A DNA stretch of 64,000 nucleotides from JALUZX01 sp964561605. Lineage in GTDB: Bacteria > Planctomycetota > UBA1135 > JALUZX01. The notes below the pieces were generated by a model, which was not told where the DNA came from, did not search any database, and saw only the letters and a list, made by a program, of their open reading frames with translations. The stretch lies in assembly GCA_964561605.1 (NCBI GenBank), contig CAZLQD010000028.1, positions 33,695 to 97,694 of the forward strand, in the 5' to 3' direction. Below, piece by piece: positions 59,645 through 64,000 of the stretch (position 1 is its first letter; each line of letters starts with the position of its first letter). The translations under genes and the position numbers were made by a program.

Positions 59645-60658
59645 TCAGTCGCGGAAGTGGTCGTAGCCCCGGCGGGACCATTCCTCCCAGCGATCTCCTT
59701 CCCCGACGAGGACCTTCCTCCCTCCGGTGAGGTAACCCACAGGATGGAGTTCGATCCCAAGCTCCCGGCGGGCCGCTTTCCGGGCCCTTGCCTGGTCCTT
59801 GGGGTCCAGAGTGAAGAGGAGGCAGTAGTCCTCGCCTCCCGTCAGGGCCGGCTCCAGGGGGTCTTTTCCGGAGGCGGCGGCGAAGCGGAGGAGGCTGGGG
59901 GTGATGGGGATCTTTCGAGCCTCCACCCTGGCTCCCAGGCCGGATTCTTCGCAGATGTGGCCCAGATCCTGGAGAAGGCCGTCGCTCACGTCGATCATCG
60001 CCGTGGCCAGGCCCTCCCGGGAGAGAAGGAGACCCAGCTCCACCTGGGGCTCGGGCCGGTTGTGGGCCGCCAGGAGGACCTGCCGGTCTTCCCGGGAGAG
60101 GGGCGGGCCGGGGGGATGGAGGAGGAGGGTCAGGCCGGCGGCGCTCTCCCCCGTGGGCCTTCCCAGGAAGACCAGGTCCCCTTCCTTTGCGCCGGACCGG
60201 TAGATCTCCCTGCCTTCCGGGACTCTCCCCAGGACGGTCAGGCAGAGGACCACGCCCTTTTCGGAGGAAGTGGTGTCCCCTCCCAGGAGAGGGCATTCAT
60301 ACCTGGAGGAGCATTCGAGTAGACCCTCGCGGAACTCCTCCAGCCAGGAGAGGGGGAGGTCCCCGGGAAGTCCCACGGCGAGGAAGGCCCCCCAGGGGAG
60401 CCCGCCCATGGCGGCGATGTCCGAGAGGTTGGAGGCCAGGGCCTTCCAGCCCAGGTCCCGGGGACCCGTTCCCTCCCGGAGGAAGTGGACTCCTTCCAGG
60501 AGCATGTCCGTCGTGACCAGGAGCCTGGAGCCGGGAGGGCCTTCCAGGACGGCGCAGTCGTCGCCGATTCCTTTCAGGATTCCTTCCCCGGGGGCGGCGG
60601 CCTCCCGGAAGAGGCGGATCACCCCGAATTCGCCCAGTTCCTCCAGGCCGTCAGCCAC
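59645..60658 (-). CDS. thiL: Thiamine-monophosphate kinase
   Basis: This 337-residue AIR-synthase-fold kinase makes thiamine diphosphate from thiamine phosphate and ATP. Motifs are ELGEFGVIRLF, LKGIGDDCAVLEGPPGSRLL (ATP and Mg site), TTDMLLEGVHF, LASNLSDIAAMGG, PLLGGDTTSSEKGV and MIDVSDGLLQDLGHIC. The start is GTG 60658, 8 bp inside the end of thiE. It is the last gene of the thiM-thiE-thiL operon, which salvages thiazole and joins it to pyrimidine phosphate. Confidence 0.95.
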   Translation of the reverse strand: MADGLEELGEFGVIRLFREAAAPGEGILKGIGDDCAVLEGPPGSRLLVTTDMLLEGVHFLREGTGPRDLGWKALASNLSDIAAMGGLPWGAFLAVGLPGDLPLSWLEEFREGLLECSSRYECPLLGGDTTSSEKGVVLCLTVLGRVPEGREIYRSGAKEGDLVFLGRPTGESAAGLTLLLHPPGPPLSREDRQVLLAAHNRPEPQVELGLLLSREGLATAMIDVSDGLLQDLGHICEESGLGARVEARKIPITPSLLRFAAASGKDPLEPALTGGEDYCLLFTLDPKDQARARKAARRELGIELHPVGYLTGGRKVLVGEGDRWEEWSRRGYDHFRD

Positions 60659-61295
60659 GGCGCCCCTCCTTGGCTTCCAGGACGGCCCGGAGGATCCTCC
60701 GGGCCGCCTCCCGGGGGTCGGGGGCGGAGAAGACCGCCGAGACGACGGCCACTCCGTCCGCGCCGGCCCGGATCACTTCGGGTGCGTTCCTTTCGTCGAT
60801 TCCGCCGATGGCCACCAGGGGAAGGTCCACGGCCTTCCTCAGAGCCCGGACCCCTTCCAGGCCCAGGGGGCCCTCCAGGTCGGTCTTGGTGGAGGTGGGA
60901 AAGACCAGGTTGGCGGCGATGTAGTCCGCCCCTTCCTCCCGGGCCCGGCGGGCCTCGGCGGGGGTACGGACGGAGGCGCCGACGATCTTTTCCGGGCCCA
61001 GAATCCGCCGGGCCTGGGAGACGGGCAGGTCCTCCCGGCCCAGGTGGACGCCGTGGGCCCCGGAGGCCAAGGCCACGTCCACCCTGTCGTTCACCAGGAA
61101 GAGGGCTCCTCGCCTGCGGCAGAGATCCAGGAGGAGCCGGGCCTGGTCCAGGAGGGTGCGTGTCGAGGCCTTCTTGTCCCGGAGCTGGAGGATCCCTGCC
61201 CCTCCCTCCAGAGCGGCGTCGCAGACCTCCTCCAAGGGCCGGTCTCCTTTGAGGACCGGGTCGGTCACCACGTAGAGGGAGAGGTCCAATTCCAT
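60651..61295 (-). CDS. thiE: Thiamine-phosphate synthase
   Basis: This 214-residue TIM barrel joins hydroxymethylpyrimidine diphosphate and thiazole phosphate. It has GAGILQLRDKKASTRTLLDQ (diphosphate site), LFLVNDRVDVALASGAHGVH, AANLVFPTSTKTD and VAIGGIDERNAPEVIRAGAD. All are standard for ThiE. ATG 61295 lies 2 nt after the thiM stop. Confidence 0.96.
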   Translation of the reverse strand: MELDLSLYVVTDPVLKGDRPLEEVCDAALEGGAGILQLRDKKASTRTLLDQARLLLDLCRRRGALFLVNDRVDVALASGAHGVHLGREDLPVSQARRILGPEKIVGASVRTPAEARRAREEGADYIAANLVFPTSTKTDLEGPLGLEGVRALRKAVDLPLVAIGGIDERNAPEVIRAGADGVAVVSAVFSAPDPREAARRILRAVLEAKEGRRG

Positions 61296-61297
61296 CT

Positions 61298-62113
61298 TCA
61301 CCGGGAGACTTCGATCCGGGCTTCTCTTTTCAGGGTCATTCCATCCAGGGAGGCCAGGGCGTCCAGGAGGGCCGGGACGAAGGTGCCCGGCCCCCGGCTC
61401 GAGGCGGCGGCCTTCTCTCCGGCCAGGCCGAAGGCGGCCAGGGCCGAAGCGGCCCCTTCCAGGGGCATATCCGGGGAAGCGGCAAGGAAGCAGGCCACGG
61501 CCGTGGTGGAGGCGCAACCCGTTCCGGTGACCCGGGCCATCACGGGGTGGCCGTTGCGGACACGGATGTCCACCGTGCCGTCTGTGAGGAAGTCCACCTT
61601 TCCCGTGACGGCCAGGACAGTGTGGCTCTTTTCGGCGAAGGCCCTGAGGGCCTCCTCCCTTTCGCCGAGTTCCTCCATGGAGTCCACTCCCCGGACGAGG
61701 CCCCCTTCCCCGGCCAGGGTGAGGATCTCCCCGGCGTTTCCCCGGATCACCGCCGGCCGGACCTCTTCGAGAATGGTGAGGGCCGCCTCGGTCCTGAGCT
61801 TGGTGGCGCCGGCTCCGACTGGGTCCAGCACCACGGGGATCCCGAGACGTTTCGCTTCCTTCCCGGCCTCCACCATGGCTTCCACCAGGGGGGGGTCGAG
61901 GGTACCGATGTTGAGAAGGAGGGCTCCGGCCATGGCCACCATCTCCTTCACTTCGTCGATGCAGGGAGCCATCACCGGCTGGGCTCCCAGGGCGAGGGTG
62001 ACGTTGGCGGTGAAGTTCATCACCACCATGTTGGTGAGGTGGTGGACCATGGGCCCCCTGTCTCTGAGGGTGTCCAGGAGGGAGCCCGCATAGCCCTGCA
62101 GATTTTCGGTCAT
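61298..62113 (-). CDS. thiM: Hydroxyethylthiazole kinase
   Basis: This 271-residue enzyme phosphorylates hydroxyethylthiazole, a salvage step. It shows VHHLTNMVVMNFTANVTLA (substrate site), PVVLDPVGAGATKLRTEAA, VIRGNAGEILTLAG, TVLAVTGKVDFLTDG and VTGTGCASTTAVACFLA (anion hole and catalytic Cys region). ATG 62113 is divergent from the GH29 gene, with only 78 bp between the starts. No TPP riboswitch core could be found in that gap. Regulation is therefore unclear. Confidence 0.96.
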   Translation of the reverse strand: MTENLQGYAGSLLDTLRDRGPMVHHLTNMVVMNFTANVTLALGAQPVMAPCIDEVKEMVAMAGALLLNIGTLDPPLVEAMVEAGKEAKRLGIPVVLDPVGAGATKLRTEAALTILEEVRPAVIRGNAGEILTLAGEGGLVRGVDSMEELGEREEALRAFAEKSHTVLAVTGKVDFLTDGTVDIRVRNGHPVMARVTGTGCASTTAVACFLAASPDMPLEGAASALAAFGLAGEKAAASSRGPGTFVPALLDALASLDGMTLKREARIEVSR

Positions 62114-62191
62114 CTCCGGTTTCTCCTGGGGTTATCCTGGAATCCCATGCGTTTTGCTCCATCCTGGCCCGGAAAGGAAGGGATCGAAAGG

Positions 62192-63394
62192 ATGAAAAAA
62201 AAGTCCCGCCGGGAATTCCTGAAAGCCCTGGGTGCGGGGGCGGCCGGCCTGGCCGTGGGGTCCTGCGCCGCCCCCCGCGGGAGGAGCGGCCGGGGAGCCG
62301 GGAGAGAAACCTCCGGAAAGGTCCCGCCCCACTTGGAGGACTACGCCGCTCTCTACAGGAAGGATCCCCGGGCGGCCGCCCGGGCCTGGTTCCGGGAGGC
62401 CCGTTTCGGGCTCTTCATGCACTACGGCCTCTACGCCCTCCTCGGCCGGGGAGAGTGGGTCATGCTCCAGGAACGGATCCCCGTGGCGGAATACGAAAAG
62501 TTGAAAGGCCGCTTTCGGGCGGAGCGATTCGACGCCGATTTCATCACCGACCTGGCCCTCCAGGCTGGCATGAAATACGTGAACCTGACATCCAAGCACC
62601 ACGACGGGTTCTGCCTCTTCGAGACGGCTTGCCACGACTACCACGTCGTGGCCTCCCCGGCGAAGCGGGATCTCGTGGGGGAACTCGCCGAGGCGTGCAG
62701 GAAGAAGGGTTTGGGGCTCTTCCTCTACTACTCCTACGCCGCGGACTGGCACCATCCCTGGTTCTATTCCCGGAAGGCCGGCTGGCGGAACGCCAGGCCG
62801 GCCTATCCGTTCGAAGAGCCCAGGTACAAGTGGAGGAAGGATTCGGATTTCCGGAAGTACGTCGACTACGTCCACATCCAGCTCAGGGAACTCCTGACCC
62901 GCTACGGCCCATTGGCGGGGATATGGTTCGATCCGATCATGGGATATTACGCAAGGCCGGATCTATTTCCCGTCGAGGAGACATACGACCTGGTCCGGTC
63001 CCTCCAGCCTCACGCCTTGATTTCCTTCAAGCAGGGGGCCACGGGAACCGAGGATTTCGCCGCGCCGGAACGTTCCGGTCATTCCATGGCGGACAGGGTC
63101 AGGAGAAGTTTCCCCGGTCGGCCCGAGAGCGCCGAGATCGCCCGGAAGGCCTGGGAGGCCAACAGGAAGAAGAAGATGGAGATCTGCGACACCTTCCAGA
63201 GGGGAGGGTGGGGTTACGTCGAGAAGGCCGAGGGAAAGCACAAGAGGCTCCCCCAGGTGGAAAAGATGCTTCAGCGGGCCTGGGGGATGGGAGCCAACCT
63301 CCTTCTCAACACCGGGCCCAGGCCGGACGGCTCCATCCCTCCCGAGGACGCTGCCGTCCTGAAGGCCCTGGGAAAACGGATCCGGCGGAGCTGA
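62192..63394 (+). CDS. GH29-type alpha-L-fucosidase, Tat-exported lipoprotein (second copy)
   Basis: This 400-residue protein has a Tat signal with KKSRREFLKALGAGAAG and the lipobox AVGSC. The GH29 barrel begins WFREARFGLFMHYGLYALLG, followed by YVNLTSKHHDGFCLFET (substrate histidines), AEACRKKGLGLFLYYSYAAD and LAGIWFDPIMGYYARPD, with the nucleophile Asp at about residue 247. It ends with GMGANLLLNTGPRPDGSIP, a family signature. It fits the classical family better than the 36.5-kb homologue and lacks its C-terminal module. GAAAGG precedes ATG 62192. Repeats start 16 bp after the stop. Confidence 0.93.
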   Translation: MKKKSRREFLKALGAGAAGLAVGSCAAPRGRSGRGAGRETSGKVPPHLEDYAALYRKDPRAAARAWFREARFGLFMHYGLYALLGRGEWVMLQERIPVAEYEKLKGRFRAERFDADFITDLALQAGMKYVNLTSKHHDGFCLFETACHDYHVVASPAKRDLVGELAEACRKKGLGLFLYYSYAADWHHPWFYSRKAGWRNARPAYPFEEPRYKWRKDSDFRKYVDYVHIQLRELLTRYGPLAGIWFDPIMGYYARPDLFPVEETYDLVRSLQPHALISFKQGATGTEDFAAPERSGHSMADRVRRSFPGRPESAEIARKAWEANRKKKMEICDTFQRGGWGYVEKAEGKHKRLPQVEKMLQRAWGMGANLLLNTGPRPDGSIPPEDAAVLKALGKRIRRS

Positions 63395-63409
63395 GGTCTT
63401 TTTGGAGCG

Positions 63410-63522
63410 GCGCTTTCGAAGGTGTCGCCACTTCCTGGACGTCTCGGGTTTCTATTTCATCGTTAGCCCCTGCCGGCGGGGATGTGCGGCCCGAAGGGCC
63501 GCAACATTCCCGACGTCAGGGG
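63410..63522. repeat. 113-bp repeat, copy 1
   Basis: It begins GCGCTTTCGAAGGTGTCGCC and ends GACGTCAGGGG. It contains the hairpin GCGGCCCGAAGGGCCGC (7-bp stem, GAA loop, at about 63486-63502). It differs from copy 3 (63811-63923) by a single base (C for G in the GTCGCC/GTGGCC stretch). Confidence 0.9.
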
Positions 63523-63627
63523 AAGCAGGAGTCGTCGCTTTTCTGGGCCATTGGGACCATAGCCCTTTTCAAGGTTTTCTTCGTGGGATAGGCACTTGTT
63601 CGTGTGGGAGGGAAGGAAGTTGGAGTG

Positions 63628-63770
63628 GCGCTTTCGAAGGTGTGGCCACTCCCCGGACGTCCTCGTCACGGCCCTTCGGGCCGTGCCTCGGCCGGCCGGG
63701 GCTAACGAAGGGAAAATATGGCCTTCGGGCCGAGACGAGGACAGCCGGGGCTGACGATGGGGAAAATGGG
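63628..63770. repeat. Diverged partial copy of the repeat, with two GGCC-CTTC-GGGCC hairpins
   Basis: It shares the first ~25 bases (GCGCTTTCGAAGGTGTGGCC) with the 113-bp repeats, then diverges. It holds CGGCCCTTCGGGCCG (about 63669-63683) and GGCCTTCGGGCC (about 63720-63731). GCCGGGGCTAACGA and GCCGGGGCTGACGA occur as a short internal repeat. Confidence 0.65.
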
Positions 63771-63810
63771 GGGAGTCTTGGTGTTCGTATGTTTGTTGGG
63801 GTTTTTGGGG

Positions 63811-63923
63811 GCGCTTTCGAAGGTGTGGCCACTTCCTGGACGTCTCGGGTTTCTATTTCATCGTTAGCCCCTGCCGGCGGGGATGTGCGGCCCGAAGGGC
63901 CGCAACATTCCCGACGTCAGGGG
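63811..63923. repeat. 113-bp repeat, copy 3
   Basis: It is identical to copy 1 except for one base, 401 bp further on in the same orientation, with the same internal GCGGCCCGAAGGGCCGC hairpin. Confidence 0.9.
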
Positions 63924-64000
63924 GGTGGGTGAAAGAGGGTGGGGGTGCGGGTTTTCGGCCTTTCCTTCTTTTCTTCAGGGCTTCTCCCGGTAGATCCCTA

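Larger units (their letters stand above)
63395..64000. other. Gene-free, repeat-bearing region at the right edge
   Basis: No real gene was found in the last 606 bp. The region contains two 113-bp direct repeats and a diverged partial copy between them, all carrying GGCCCGAAGGGCC-type hairpins. Small open frames here only reflect the repeats. Confidence 0.7.

Noticed and set aside
62114..62191. TPP riboswitch before thiM
   Set aside because: Only 78 bp are available between the divergent starts, and the CUGAGA core was not found.

Overview
This is a GC-rich (roughly two thirds G+C by eye) bacterial chromosome segment. It has tightly packed, often 4-bp-overlapping genes, many GTG/TTG starts and a large share of exported proteins. 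Several features together point to Planctomycetota or a close neighbour: exported HEAT-like and DUF1570-like proteins, secreted proteins with calcium-loop motifs, a System II cytochrome c assembly pair, stand-alone RRM RNA-binding protein, and Tat-exported fucosidases. No single marker gene in the window settles the phylum. No prophage, CRISPR array or complete insertion sequence was seen.

Layout, left to right. 1-2.6 kb (minus): an exported M28 metallopeptidase cut by the window edge, and a two-domain dCTP deaminase. 2.7-11.8 kb (plus): sucC-sucD, a small membrane protein, tatA, a polyprenyl diphosphate synthase, resB-ccsA, a zinc-ribbon rhomboid protease and a CxxC peroxiredoxin-like protein. 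11.8-13.8 kb (minus): a ferritin-like protein and a family 2 glycosyltransferase. 14.0-21.7 kb (plus): yjbQ, then the run pssA-folK-panC-ispE-DUF2520, a 952-residue HEAT-like exported protein, and an initiator tRNA with a strong terminator. 21.8-33.0 kb (minus): a seven-gene surface and sensing block. It holds a TonB-dependent receptor, an ABC-type binding protein, a membrane histidine kinase, a receiver-kinase hybrid, a second TonB-dependent receptor, a lectin/PNGase F-like protein and a GT39-type membrane enzyme. 33.2-45.0 kb (mostly plus): M1 aminopeptidase, GH29 fucosidase, exported proteins, an SfsA-DUF123 fusion, a beta-helix protein and a lipoprotein aldose epimerase. 45.1-48.2 kb (minus): two tandem paralogues that look like selenoproteins. 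48.5-52.0 kb: an RRM protein, a C69 peptidase and a cysteine-rich secreted protein. 52.1-57.4 kb (minus): a complete six-gene TonB2/TtpC-type energy-transduction operon. 57.6-64 kb: hflK-hflC, thiM-thiE-thiL, a second GH29 and a repeat cluster.

The strongest discovery is at 45.1-48.2 kb. Two neighbouring paralogous exported proteins both appear to stop at a UGA codon in the same place (after F-x-Y-G). In both, the reading frame continues for exactly 39 more codons, which align at 24 of 39 positions and include GFTC, W-R-G-P and G-P-F-R-T. Each UGA is followed by a stem-loop of different sequence but matching geometry, with a G-U at nucleotides +21/+22. This is the pattern of a bacterial SECIS element. 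I read both as selenocysteine proteins with a U-x-x-x-C motif, from a family I do not recognise.

How the parts may work together: TonB/ExbB/ExbD/TtpC at 52-57 kb could energise the two TonB-dependent receptors at 25-33 kb. These sit with a ligand-sensing cassette and glycan-related enzymes. The fucosidases, PNGase-like protein and peptidases fit a life using glycoproteins or complex polysaccharides (inference).
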